Shown here: positions 10,953 through 21,362 of the stretch, piece by piece | Numbering within the stretch: the stretch's first letter is position 1 | Layout of the letters: each line of letters starts with the position of its first letter | Source of the DNA: Copromyces sp. CBS 386.78 | Taxonomy: Eukaryota; Ascomycota; Sordariomycetes; Sordariales; Sordariaceae | Length of the DNA stretch: 64,000 nucleotides | Assembly: GCA_030685235.1 (NCBI GenBank) | Contig: MU839097.1 | Location: 372,001-436,000 of the forward strand | Reading direction: 5' to 3' | Translations under genes and position numbers: made by a program | The notes under the pieces: generated by a model | What the model was told of the DNA's origin: nothing | Database searches by the model: none | The model's input: the letters and a program-made list of their open reading frames with translations, nothing else

Positions 10953-13900
10953 ATGGACGACGCCAGCAGCTCTCAGCAGCTGGTAGACACCAGTCAATCT
11001 ACCCCAAACTCACAGAATGAACAATTCACCAACACCATGACCCCTTCCTCTTTTTTCGCCAATGATGCCCCCTCCAACAATGTCCAGCAGGCCGCTGCCG
11101 ATATTGCCGCCCCATCAGCCCCCGTCCCAAAGCCAGCTCCCACAAGAGGCGGCACTCGCGGGAGGGGCCGAGGTGGTCGTGCCAGAGGCAAGGGCAGAGT
11201 TGCAAAGGCTGGCCCCAAGATCACAGCAGCCAAATCTTTTACTACTATCAGCAAGCCAGGCACTGGTCGTGGCCGTCGTCAACGGGCATATCAGTATACC
11301 CGGGCCCAGGCCGCCTATGAGCGCAACATCGAGCTTCGTTCGGCTTACAGCCAACTCGCCCGCTTGGCCAAGCCCGTTCTTGACGAAATCGGTACCCGTC
11401 AGAAAAAGGCTCTGATGGAAAACCCAAGGATCGTCGAGGAAGCTCCCGAGTACCAAGAAGTCATGGCCTTCCTCGACCAGCGCCGTGATGACACCATCGC
11501 CACCAGCGCTCGTCGTCTAGAGTTTGAGAAGGCTATGAGCCTCAACGTCTTGGAAGGACAGCGCGAGGCTATTGAAAGGTCAACACAGGTAAGCACAGAT
11601 CCCTCCATTCACCTTGCAATCATCTGTCAAAGTGCTTGACACTAATCTACCTCCTAGCAACTCACGGGTGAACTATGTGAGGAATGGTACACTTCAGCGC
11701 TGGCAGAGGTCGAGAGATTGGAGTTTCTTCACGATAACAAACTTCCCCTGGACGTAAGTTCTTTTGCTGCCCCTTTGTCGTCTTATATACATACTGACTT
11801 TGTTACACAGCTGCCCCCTGCTCCTTGCACGGATTACACCTATAAGGACATCCCACAAAAGCAAATGGATGAGCAGGGCAGGTTTTACGAGCGCGACGAC
11901 GAGGGCAATGAACTGCCATGCTCCGGAAAGAAGATTAGTGAGCTTATGACCGAAGCATATCAGGTCAACTCGACCCTTCCGCCCAAGCGCAAGGCCGATG
12001 GTCAGCCGGCGAGCGAACCCAATCCCAAGATGATCAAGGCCCACACATCCAGCCTTCTTGGCGGCACCGATACCATTATGGGAAGCAAAAGCAATACACC
12101 GGAGCCCGGTTCAAAGGCTCCCTCACCAGTGCCCTACTCCCCGTCCAAGGGCGGACTGGCCCAACCTAGTCTGCTGGACCCTCCTCTCCCCAAGGGTGCT
12201 GAGGAACCCGATGAGTACGGGGTACGCATCATCCACCGTAAAGACAAGCGTGCCGAGTTCCACAACAACCGCATCATGGTGCCGCCAATGTTCGAATTCG
12301 AGGATGACGAGATTGGCTTCCGCGACTCGACCAACGATCCCGGCAAGGGCGCCACCAAAGCTAAGCGTGGCAGATGCTACATGACCCCGAACACCAATTA
12401 CTTTTTTCTCGACCGCCGCGCGTCAAACTGGGATAGTACCCAGGTTGTGGGCGAGTTGGACGAGGAGATTGTCAAACAATATGGCCTCCATCCCAAACTG
12501 GGCGTTCCTCTGCCGACGTCCATCAATGCCGATCAGCCCCCGACTCCTCATGTTTCTGGCTGGAAGCCTGTAATCTTGGTTGATCCAAAGGGACAACAAG
12601 TTCATGCGTCGAGGACCATCAAGGCAGCCAGGCTGGATGCTCAAGGAAGGAAGTTTGATCTGATGTATGCTCTGCATAAGTTCTGCCAAGAGGAAGGCAT
12701 TTCCGAAAAGGAAATTGCACCGAGCAAGGAGGCGCGTGAACAGAAGAGAAGGCAAGAGCTTGAGTTGAGGGGTATCGACCCCGACCAAGACATCGAGTCA
12801 CAGATCTCTCAATCAGTGACTCCCGCTCGCGTTCCCTCGCCGGTCAACACGGCGGTCTTCGACGACTTCGTCCATGGAGCGCTTCAAGCCGCCGCAGCTG
12901 AGAAGGATGCCGAGCGGGCAGCGGCCGCATCCCGCTCGCAGGCCTCAACGCAGGCTTCCAAGCCATTCGATGCTATCAGAGATGCACTTATGGACAATTC
13001 GACGCCTGCGCCGGCACCACAACCGCCCGCCCAGCAACCACCGGCCCCAATCCCTACTCAGGAGACGCAAGTCGCGGGCTTTGCTGATACTACCAGCTTG
13101 TCCTATCTTGCCGATGTCGCTGAGAGGGAGTCACAAGAACAGCGGTACCTAATGCACCCTTACCACCACCAGGGAATGCAGTCCGGTCCAGCACCGCCGC
13201 GCACATATTCGGATGCTCATCAGGAGAATACTCCAATCGACCCGTCGCTGCTGCCACCACAGTCACAGCATAACGGTGTGCCTCGTAACACCGATTTCGA
13301 AAGGCCACAACAATATCACCATATCGAGTATCCTCGCCCTGAAGGATATGGAGTCTACCCCCACCAAGAGCCTCACCCTAATGACGGATCGAGGCCCAAT
13401 GACTTTTTGAGGACAGCACTCAATCCTTCCGCCTATCCTCCGCCTCCGGAATCGCATCCTGGACAATACCAGGACTACTCTATGCAGGGTCCTGCCACTG
13501 GCCGAACTCCCTTCTCGAATACGGCTTCGTCTAAGGGACTTCCAGCTTTGCGACCAATGCACGGAACGCCTGGTCCTGATGGCCAGGTCAGCCCGGTTCT
13601 CCCGTCTTCGGCCCATCCTAGCATGGTGGTGTCGAATAGCGGTGCATTCTATCCTCCGGCGCCCAACAGACCTTTTCACAATGGTTACTCGGCGCAAGAG
13701 TCGCCAGTACCTATGCAAGCGGCTGTGCATCACCCACAGGGCATGCCCATCCAACCGCCACCCGGACACGCCGAACCGCATCCATCTCAGATGCAGATGC
13801 ATCATTATCCGATGCCGCCCCAGCCCTATCAAAACGGCCCCATCCCTCTTGCGCCGGCGCCAGGTCCGATGCAAGGGCCCGTACATATCCCTGCGGCTTC

Positions 13901-14432
13901 CCCTTCGCCTGCGCCCGGTCCGGGTCATGCGCCACCCATGCTCCAGCCGGCACCGCAACCACATTCGATGGCACCAATGCCTGGTCAACAGATGATGCCC
14001 ACGGCCGGTAGCCCACCGCCTGGTCGTTCGCGTCCCGGCAGCTCTTCGGCGCCGTCAGTACCACCTCCTCCCTCCGGGGCCTCTGCCGCCTCCAACAAAT
14101 ACCGCAAACTCGAGCCCGCGCCTACACCACCTCACCGTCTCGGCTACACCGCCAACGGCCAGGAGCTACGCACAGTCCAGTTCGACTACCGCGAGGCTAT
14201 CAAGGATTACACCCCGGTTGAGCCGCCCCCTAGGCATGGACCGACTCACATCCGGGGATGGACCCATAACAACCTCAAGAAGGGCCCCGGGGCCAACAGC
14301 AACCGCCCTTCCTCATCCAAGGGCACCGCCGCCACCAACACCAACGGCGTCAACGGCACGAATACCACGAACGGAGACGGGTCGGCATTAGCATCGGCAA
14401 CAACTTCAAGCACCACTGAGGAGACCTCCTAG
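10953..14432 (+). CDS. Large conserved-looking nuclear protein, function unknown
   Basis: Three exons (10953-11588, 11658-11753, 11811-14432) encode 1117 residues. Both introns (69 and 57 nt) have GTAAG donors, and the second has a CTGAC branch site. Residues 65-82 are Gly/Arg-rich (RGG or AT-hook-like). Residues about 100-245 look helical and charged, followed by a block containing DYTYKDIPQKQ. A segment around HRKDKRAEFHNNRIMVPP and FEFEDDEIGFRDS also looks like a constrained domain. The rest is rich in Pro, Gln and Ala, ending with a more conserved-looking block (GPTHIRGWTHNNLKKG) near the C terminus. This suggests a chromatin- or RNA-associated scaffold, but I do not recognise the family. 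The TAG at 14430-14432 is followed by a further long open frame in the same phase. Confidence 0.8.
11589..11657 (+). other. Intron 1 of the large nuclear protein gene
   Basis: GTAAGC donor and CTAG acceptor, 69 nt, phase 0. Removing it joins ...STQ to QLTGELCEEW in frame. Confidence 0.85.
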
Positions 14433-15767
14433 AAAGGGGTCTCTGCCGTCGCTAAGCCGTCCTCCGCCGGTGCTAATGCTGGCTCGTCTTCGTTGAGGGC
14501 TGTCAGCAAGACGCCCGCTATCATCCCGCCGCCTCTGGTTTTCAAACAGCCCGTTATTTTCCAGACGCCTACTCCGTCGCCCATTGCGCAACAAGCGCCT
14601 ACTCGGCCGGCTGCTTCTCAACCAGCTGCTTTACGATCGACTATTGTCCCCCAGGGGCCCGCTGTTCTCCCAGCGCCCATCGATCCTAATCCGCCCACCG
14701 TTCCTCAACCGTCTGCAGCCGACTCTCAACCGCCTGAGAAGCCTGTTCGACTTGCTCATATCGCCGGCAGGGCATTGTTGGTCATTGCCAAATCTGCCAT
14801 GGATAAATATTACCAGAACAGGTCCCATAGCGCCACTCCTAGTGCCGGTATCCGTTCCAGCAGCGCCACTGATGACCACAATTCCAATGGCGATAGCGGC
14901 GCCGAAGAGGAAATCGAAGTAGCGGTCCCTACTCCCTCTCTCACTCCACCAACGGAGACCAGTAGCAGCTCGACCACCGGCAGCTCAACTAAGAGAAAGA
15001 GATTAGCAGGAAGTGCGGACTCAGAAAGCCGGCCCAAGAGGATTAAGCTCATCAGTAGTGCGAGTGTCAACAGCACCAGTGATGAAAAGGGCGATAACGG
15101 CATCAAAGAAGGAACTCAAGTAGCAGTCCTTACTCCGGCGCTCACACCAACAACGGAGGGCAGCAGCAACAGCTCTACTAAGAGAAAGAAAGCATCCGCA
15201 TCTGAGGACTCGGAAAGCCGCCCCAAGAGGATTAAGTTTGTTACTACAAAACCGGATGCAATTCCGGTGCCAGTGGGCGATGATGCGTCGTCGTCGGCGT
15301 CGTCGGCGGAACTGCCACAGTTGCGGCCCCAGCAGAAATCGCAACCGGAGATCATAAAGGATTCGATCACCGTATCGATCAACAGCAGCCCGGTTGCCAC
15401 CAGAAGCAGCAGCCCACCGGCGGCCGCCAAGAAGATTTCGTCTAAAAGCCCAGCTAAAAGCAAGAGCAAGAGCCCAGCCAAAACCTCAGCCAAGACCCCT
15501 TCTAAAAGGAAGAGGGGCACAACAGAGCATGAGGGAGATGTGGCAAGCATCAGTCCCAGCACTAAAAGGGTTAGAATTAAGAAGGAGAACGAAGAGCCGC
15601 GCCAACATCAGCCCGTCCTGAGCAACTATCGGCTTAGGAACAGGGGCGGGCCGCGGCTGGAGTTCGTGGAGAATAAGAAGGGGGAGATGGAGTTGGTTGA
15701 GCTTGCCACTGGGGATGCCCCTAGGGATGATCAGGAGCAGCAGCATAATTCGGAGAGCGCGACATAA
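14433..15767 (+). CDS. In-frame continuation or separate Ser/Lys-rich nuclear protein
   Basis: This frame is in phase with the preceding gene and stays open for 444 codons after a single TAG, ending at TAA 15765-15767. It has no ATG until 14799 (MDKYYQNRSHS), which would give a separate 322-residue protein. The translation is rich in Ser, Thr, Pro and Lys, with repeated basic nuclear-localisation-like clusters (SRPKRIKL, SRPKRIKF, KRKRG) and a C-terminal LRNRGGPRLEFVENKKGE motif. A module of about 40-44 residues occurs twice. Either this is the C-terminal part of the upstream protein cut off by a stop (mutation, readthrough or sequence error), or a second gene with its promoter inside the first. 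No plausible GT donor removes the stop. Confidence 0.5.
   Translation, partial: KGVSAVAKPSSAGANAGSSSLRAVSKTPAIIPPPLVFKQPVIFQTPTPSPIAQQAPTRPAASQPAALRSTIVPQGPAVLPAPIDPNPPTVPQPSAADSQPPEKPVRLAHIAGRALLVIAKSAMDKYYQNRSHSATPSAGIRSSSATDDHNSNGDSGAEEEIEVAVPTPSLTPPTETSSSSTTGSSTKRKRLAGSADSESRPKRIKLISSASVNSTSDEKGDNGIKEGTQVAVLTPALTPTTEGSSNSSTKRKKASASEDSESRPKRIKFVTTKPDAIPVPVGDDASSSASSAELPQLRPQQKSQPEIIKDSITVSINSSPVATRSSSPPAAAKKISSKSPAKSKSKSPAKTSAKTPSKRKRGTTEHEGDVASISPSTKRVRIKKENEEPRQHQPVLSNYRLRNRGGPRLEFVENKKGEMELVELATGDAPRDDQEQQHNSESAT
14919..15239 (+). repeat. Duplicated coding module with basic motif
   Basis: Two diverged copies, about 14919-15050 and 15120-15239. Each encodes VAV-x-TP-x-LTP, a Ser/Thr tract, a KRK cluster and DSESRPKRIK. 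They are similar at DNA as well as protein level, which points to internal duplication. Confidence 0.75.
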
Positions 15768-16747
15768 GTTGGAGTGGCTTGGATGACCGGTTGGTCGGTT
15801 AGTTATACCACACAAAGCCCAACTTGGAAGTCGTAGGATAGATATCAAAGAAGACATAAGAGGCCAAAAGAGCTCTCAGGTCTATAAAGGCATCTGGATA
15901 CACCACTACATGCCAACATCACAGATCGCATTTTCACCCACCTTCCACATTTTTGCTTTTTACACATACACACAACAAAAGCGGCGGGAGGGAGGAAGAT
16001 ATGGAGAGAAGGAAAGAAGGAAGCGTATATACCACGACCATGCCCTGTCGCAGAGGTCACACAACGCTGGATGGACTCCATGGATGGAGTTGAGTCATTT
16101 TGATCAAAGTGTTTGGCTTTGGTTCTGGTTCTGGGTTTTTTTTCTTCTTTTTCTTTCGGTTTCGGTTGCTACTTACTATAAGAGGAGTTTGGCAGCATAA
16201 AAGCATCATCGAACTTTGAGGGTGTGATCAAGGATTCGGGGGATACAGATTTGAGAATTAGTTGCTTTGAGATCAGATTTGAGAGATCATACATTGAGAT
16301 ACAAATGGATTACATGGCATCTGAACACCATCAGATTGTGTGATTTTGAACGTGAAATCCGTTGCCCTATTCACCAAGTGATATTGATCTTACAGTTCTC
16401 TACCTGAACTTATTCACCACGTGCCTAACGTCCTCATGAACACTGCCGCAAAGACTTTCAGCAGTAACAAAACAGAGTGGCTTCTAACCGCACAAGTTTC
16501 ATACTTTTCGCCAGTCCATTAGCCAGTCATTCTAACCAGCCAGTCTCGCCAGCCAGGTATCTGACCTTTCATCCACAGAAGGCATGACTCTGTCTAATTT
16601 TGTTGCTACATTCATCGTACATAACACGTCCGCGCAAGCCATGGAATCCATTAACAACCACAAAACGCCTGCCAAACGCACTCCGGATCCAAGCCAAAGC
16701 CACAACAGAAAGAAAGCCAGTATTACGAAACATAATTGACTTCAAAG
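15768..16747. other. Convergent intergenic region
   Basis: 3' flanks of the plus-strand frame ending at 15767 and of AOS1 (minus). It contains purine-rich and T-rich tracts and a CACGTG at 16418-16423. No gene is visible. Confidence 0.5.
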
Positions 16748-18229
16748 TCAGGAATTACCGGCACCAGAGCCAGGTCCAACGCCGGATCCCTCCTCCGCTG
16801 CAGGTGGCTGCTGCTGTCCAACACCACCCGTAGACTCGGCCGATACACCAATAGCCTGTCCAGCCTGTTGCTCAACCCCCTCCATCTGAGACGAAGGCTG
16901 CTGGCCCAAATGCTGCCCCCCCAACTTCGTCAAATCAACCTGCTCGTTCGCCTCCCTCCCCGCCACCTCCGCCGCAGCATCAATAACCCCCATCGTAACC
17001 GGCAGCAATCCTCTGCCCAGCTCCCCCTCCCTCGGATGCAAAGCATAAACATTCGCCTCCATCGTCTCCCCGCTGAAAACCACAAAGTTCTGCACAGGCT
17101 GCTGCGTCTGCCCCAGCACATTAATCACGTCCTGCGCCAACTGTCCGCCCAACACCGCCGCCACGGGAGCCAATTCCGCGCCGACGTTCTGCAGGAAGGA
17201 TCGCAGCACTTCGCTGCGGAGGGTCTCGGCGGGCAGGCCGAGCGCTTTGTGCTTGTCGCTGCACATTTGCGTGAAAGCTGCCAAGGCGGTGTGGTTGGTT
17301 AGTAGCTCGGGACCGGTGGGCGGGACGCCGAAGGTGGAAGTGAATTGCCAGAGGGCGCGTAGACAGGATAGAACGGGCGTGACGGCGCGTTTGCGGCGTG
17401 GGGAGGAGAGGATTTCTGTGGGCAAGTGGGAGGCGTCGGAGGAGGCGAGGAGCCAGGTAGAGTAGAGTTCGCGCTTGGTGACTAGTTCGATGTCATTCTT
17501 GGAGTTTTCTGGCTCCTTGGGCGCGACGGAAATGATGGAGCGGGTCCTTGTTTCTGGACCCAAGGTGGTGGGGAGGTTGGCGCGCTGGCGCTCGATGACG
17601 AAGTCGTGCTCAATTAGGTCGGCGAACAAGAAACCATAGAGGCCGTGGCTGCCGGCGGCGTAGAACTTGCGGTTGTGGATGCGGGTCGCGGTGTTGATCA
17701 CGTTGTGGGTGTCGGCGTCGAGGTCGGTGGCGATGATGATGTCGAAGGAGGAGTAGAAGGATGAGTGCTTGGTGCGGATGTCGTCCGTATCGACAACAAC
17801 TTTGACGCGCGGGTTGAGACGCTGGAGCGCGGCGCTGGCGGCTACGGCGCGGTTCTGGCCTAGGTGGCCGTCCTCGGCCGAGAGAAAGAATTGCGCGCCT
17901 AGGTCGGCTTCGGAAACGACGGCGTGGTCGTTGATGGTTAGGGAGCCGATGCCTGCTAGGACGAGGTTCTTGGCGATCTCGTTGGCGAGCGCTTTCATGG
18001 TGATGAGAAGGATGTTGGCGGAGCGGATCTTCTCTTGGGCTTTCATGCCCCAGAGACGGATTTGTCGGTCATAGAGGGCGATCTCATCTGTTACGGGGGT
18101 TAGCCATATTCCGTGATCTATTTTCCAACAAAAGGTTAAACACTTGCCTGCGCTGATACCAGCAACCGAGTGGGAAGCCTCTTGACCCGAGCCGTTGGTC
18201 TCGGTAGTCTGAGTGGTTGTGCTTGTCAT
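16748..18229 (-). CDS. AOS1: SUMO-activating enzyme subunit 1 (Aos1)
   Basis: Two exons on the minus strand (18148-18229 and 16748-18087) encode 473 residues. The ThiF/UBA adenylation fold begins with EIALYDRQIRLWG and continues through GIGSLTINDHAVVSEADLGAQFFL, the signature of the Aos1/UBA1 N-terminal half. There is no catalytic Cys domain, as expected for the subunit that pairs with Uba2 to adenylate SUMO. A C-terminal Gln/Gly-rich tail (about 430-473) is lineage-specific. The start at 18229 (MTSTTTQ) is the last ATG before the conserved domain; 5' leader sequence precedes it. The 60-nt intron has a GC donor. The enzyme acts in the nucleus, feeding the SUMO conjugation pathway. Confidence 0.92.
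   Translation of the reverse strand: MTSTTTQTTETNGSGQEASHSVAGISAGKCLTFCWKIDHGIWLTPVTDEIALYDRQIRLWGMKAQEKIRSANILLITMKALANEIAKNLVLAGIGSLTINDHAVVSEADLGAQFFLSAEDGHLGQNRAVAASAALQRLNPRVKVVVDTDDIRTKHSSFYSSFDIIIATDLDADTHNVINTATRIHNRKFYAAGSHGLYGFLFADLIEHDFVIERQRANLPTTLGPETRTRSIISVAPKEPENSKNDIELVTKRELYSTWLLASSDASHLPTEILSSPRRKRAVTPVLSCLRALWQFTSTFGVPPTGPELLTNHTALAAFTQMCSDKHKALGLPAETLRSEVLRSFLQNVGAELAPVAAVLGGQLAQDVINVLGQTQQPVQNFVVFSGETMEANVYALHPREGELGRGLLPVTMGVIDAAAEVAGREANEQVDLTKLGGQHLGQQPSSQMEGVEQQAGQAIGVSAESTGGVGQQQPPAAEEGSGVGPGSGAGNS
18088..18147 (-). other. GC-AG intron of AOS1
   Basis: Donor GCAAGT, branch GGCTAAC, acceptor AACAG, 60 nt. It is a multiple of three with no stop, so an unspliced reading stays open and would insert 20 unrelated residues just before the conserved EIALYDRQ block. 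Confidence 0.8.
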
Positions 18230-19380
18230 GATGGGCAATGACTCTGATGGTGGCAGTGTGATTGTTGGAATCAGGAATAAAAACGCCCTCTTATATCTTG
18301 CGCCAAGTGATATTTGCGCTTTAGTCGTTGGTGGTGAGGTTGAGTTGAGAGGCCAATGAACGCGGGCAAGCGAATGTTCGGGAACTGGACTGAGAACTGG
18401 ACCTGGAAAATCGGCGAGGAGTTGCCTTTGCCAAATTGAAGACGAGTCAGTCAAATTTGATCTCAACGTTTTCATTCGAGATCAGTGATATCACGGCACA
18501 TACCGTATTGCCTTTTCGATCTCAAGGTGAGGATGGTGAATGGTGTTGAGGTTGAGACGCGTGGTGCAAAAGTGGTAGAGGCCTGTGCATTTCAGCGGTA
18601 TTACCGTGTACTGCGGTTAAGCCCACTAGTTCCAGTACCAAACTGAGTACTAATGTTTGAAATTCCGACAACGGCAAACACTCGCGCTCCTTGTGATTTT
18701 TGAAGCAATTTCGGTAAGGATCATACAAACGCCACCCATTAGGTAGGTATATCAAGCATGAAATCCAACAATCAAAGGCAACTTTGAAACGAGGAGAAGA
18801 ACGGAATGGTGGTTTGGATGGGGGGCATGGGGTCACACCCGAGCGTAGATCCCGAATGGCATGACGCCAGTTAAAGTGGTACTTGCACATTGTAGCCACT
18901 ATGCCGCCTTGTCAGGTACATGCTAACAATTACACTCCCACAACGTCAGTGAAGGATGCCCTGCCAGTCTAGGTCCTCGGTGGATATGGATGGCGTTGGC
19001 TTGCCCAGCTGGTCGACTCCTCCGCTCGTCTCCAGGTGCCGGTGTCCCGTGCAACGTCTAGACTACACTAGTGTACAAGATGATGGGCTTGCGCTTGACG
19101 TCTGCCACCTAGCAACCTGAATCCTTTTCCACTTTCGTTCAACACTCTTTCCTTCCTTGAACACTTTGCATTAAACCCTGACTATCGCCTTCTTTCTCAG
19201 CCCGCTTCGATAACTTTAAACTGTTCCCTACCGTATCACATACATAACAAATCTGAAACGGCATCCTTTACTGTGCTCCTTCTCGCTTTCGGAGGCTAGT
19301 TCGTCTTGTCCCAGTCGGGTCCTACAATTCTTCCTCTTACCCCTCCGCCTGGCCCCCTGGTCTTTGTGCCCTCAAGGTTC
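18230..19380. other. Divergent promoter region
   Basis: 1.15 kb shared by AOS1 (minus) and the gene starting at 19381 (plus). It carries an AGGTAGGTAT motif at 18741-18750. The stretch before 19381 is pyrimidine-rich, as in many fungal 5' leaders. Short open frames look fortuitous. Confidence 0.5.
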
Positions 19381-21362
19381 ATGGTGAGTTACTCTTTCTG
19401 ACGTTCGCTTCCACGGCCCCCATCCAACCAAACATACCTTATCGCCGCGTTATCACCTGCCATCTCTGCGCCTTCGACACGCACTGGCGCCTTGATACAT
19501 GTGAACCTGGCCCGAAGCTGTAAGCTTCTGATTTACACACAGGCAACTTCGCTGCAGGGACAACCTAACGTTTACATGTGTTGTGTTACCTTCGATTACC
19601 ACATCTTACTAACATTATTCTCTCATATGGTAGTCCGACAGTCGACCTCTAAGGCCGCCTTGGGATTCGGAATCTCACGAAAACAACGCCCAACCCGATG
19701 CCCCCCCTCCGAGATCTCCTACATCGATATCCCGAGAACGTTTTGAGGCTCTAGAGAGATTTCACCACAGCATCGATAGCTTCGATCGCACCAGTCGCAA
19801 CCTAGCTCTCGAACAGGCTGCCTCTAGGGTGCTCGCTCGGTCCAGGATGTCCTCCGGCTCTGACCGGTCCTTACGCCGGAGATTTAACCAGGATTCCCAA
19901 CCGTCTAGCAGCTTCTTGCCGCCTGCCGTCCCAAGTTCAAGTTCTTCGACCCCTACACCACCCTTGCTTCCGTCCCTTCGTTCGCTTGGATCCAGACTGC
20001 GACCCGGCATGTCGGCGCCTGGAGGCCAGAACGGCCGTCCTTCCCGTTATTGGCCCTCTGGTCGGGCAATGGAGAGACACCGAACTCCTATGAATTCTGT
20101 CAGGGATCGCAGCAGCTACGCGATACCCGGAGAGCGTCAAGACTCATCCAGCTCTTCTCAGCCCTCAGCCTTCGGTACGGGTACCCCCCCTGAAGATGTT
20201 GAAGGAATAGAAAATTATCGGCGCGCAAAACGACGGAAGCTAGATTCCGACAAGGTACCGCCAAGCTATAAAAACGTTCTGTATGGCAAATACGGTCAGG
20301 TGGAACCGGGTCCGCTTCTATTAGAGATCGTTAGCTGTGACGGCGGCTTATTCAGGGACGGCCGGGCATATGTGGCGGAGAACATCCTGAAAGACGACGC
20401 TTCGGTTTACTGCACAAGGACAAACCGGTGCAATATCATTCTGCGACACCAAGGTGGTACTGTCTTCAGTTTGAAGGAGTTGGTCATCAAAGCACCTGGC
20501 TCGCATTACTCTCAACCGTATGTGTTGTCGTTTTCCGGTTGTCTTCCGAGTGCCTTGCTGACCGTTCCATAGAGTCCGAGAGGGGATGGTGTTTGTCTCG
20601 ATGGAACATAACGACCTGCTGAAACGAACAGCGCAGTATCAAATCCAGTATGAGCAGCCTGCGAATCCACAGCCCCGGGCATCACGCGACACTGGAACAA
20701 TCTACTCCCTTAGATACGACGATGATGGGCGGATGGCACAGTACCCCTCGAGGTATCGACGCGATTACATATCTGATCTGATCAACACCATAGATGATGA
20801 CGATGACGATGATGAAGACCAAGCAACAGCCGCGCTACCACCCGAATTTTCGACCGTATCGCAACCGTTTAATGTTACGACCGAATGTAGTGACGATGAA
20901 AGCGAAGGAGACGAGAATCACGTACGCCGTAGGCGGACCCCCAACAGGATTGGTGCTTTGCCTTTCGAAAGCGACAGCAGTGATGATGGAAGGGACCCAT
21001 GGAATCCCACCAGTTTGGACTGGCCGACTGATATCACGCGTGCGCAGCACTCTGCTAGTTGGCGCAACGAGTACGACACGGCAACCCCAGCGCTGGAGCG
21101 AGCCCGAGAAGCCTCGCAGGTGGCCACACAGGAGGCGGTAAGAGCCGTTGGCGGAGCGCTCATGTCCCCGCTGGCTCAGTTCCACATTGAGAAGGACAAG
21201 AACAAGTGTACCATCAAGTTCAATCCGCCGGTGAGCGCGCGGTACATCTTGCTCAAGATGTGGAGTCCACATCCGGACCCTCTTAAGAACATTGATATTC
21301 AGGGGGTTATTGCGAAGGGATTTGCTGGTCCACAGCTATTTCCAGCTCAAACGCTGCAATGA
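19381..21362 (+). CDS. Unrecognised conserved protein, possible galactose-binding-like beta fold
   Basis: Three coding exons (19381-19383, 19634-20517, 20573-21362) encode 558 residues. The first coding exon is only the ATG, followed at once by GTGAGT; the 250-nt intron ends after a perfect TACTAAC branch site (19607-19613). The second intron is 55 nt with a CTGAC branch. Residues 1-200 are Ser/Pro/Arg-rich and look disordered. A compact domain (about 225-335) includes LLLEIVSCDGGLF, NILKDDASVYCTRTNRCNI and KELVIKAPGSHYSQPVREG. A long acidic insert with a D8 run follows, then a second compact part (about 500-545) around KFNPPVSARYILLKMW. The alternating hydrophobic pattern recalls discoidin/APC10-type beta sandwiches split by an insert; this is only inference. 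Confidence 0.8.

Noticed and set aside
13263..13988. 241-codon minus-strand open frame inside the large gene
   Set aside because: It is Arg/His/Met-rich, the expected shadow of Pro/Gln/His-rich coding on the plus strand.
14340..14510. An intron removing the TAG at 14430
   Set aside because: GT dinucleotides before the stop are in GTCAAC or GTCGGC contexts, unlike donors elsewhere in the window; GCTAAT and CAG afterwards alone are not enough.
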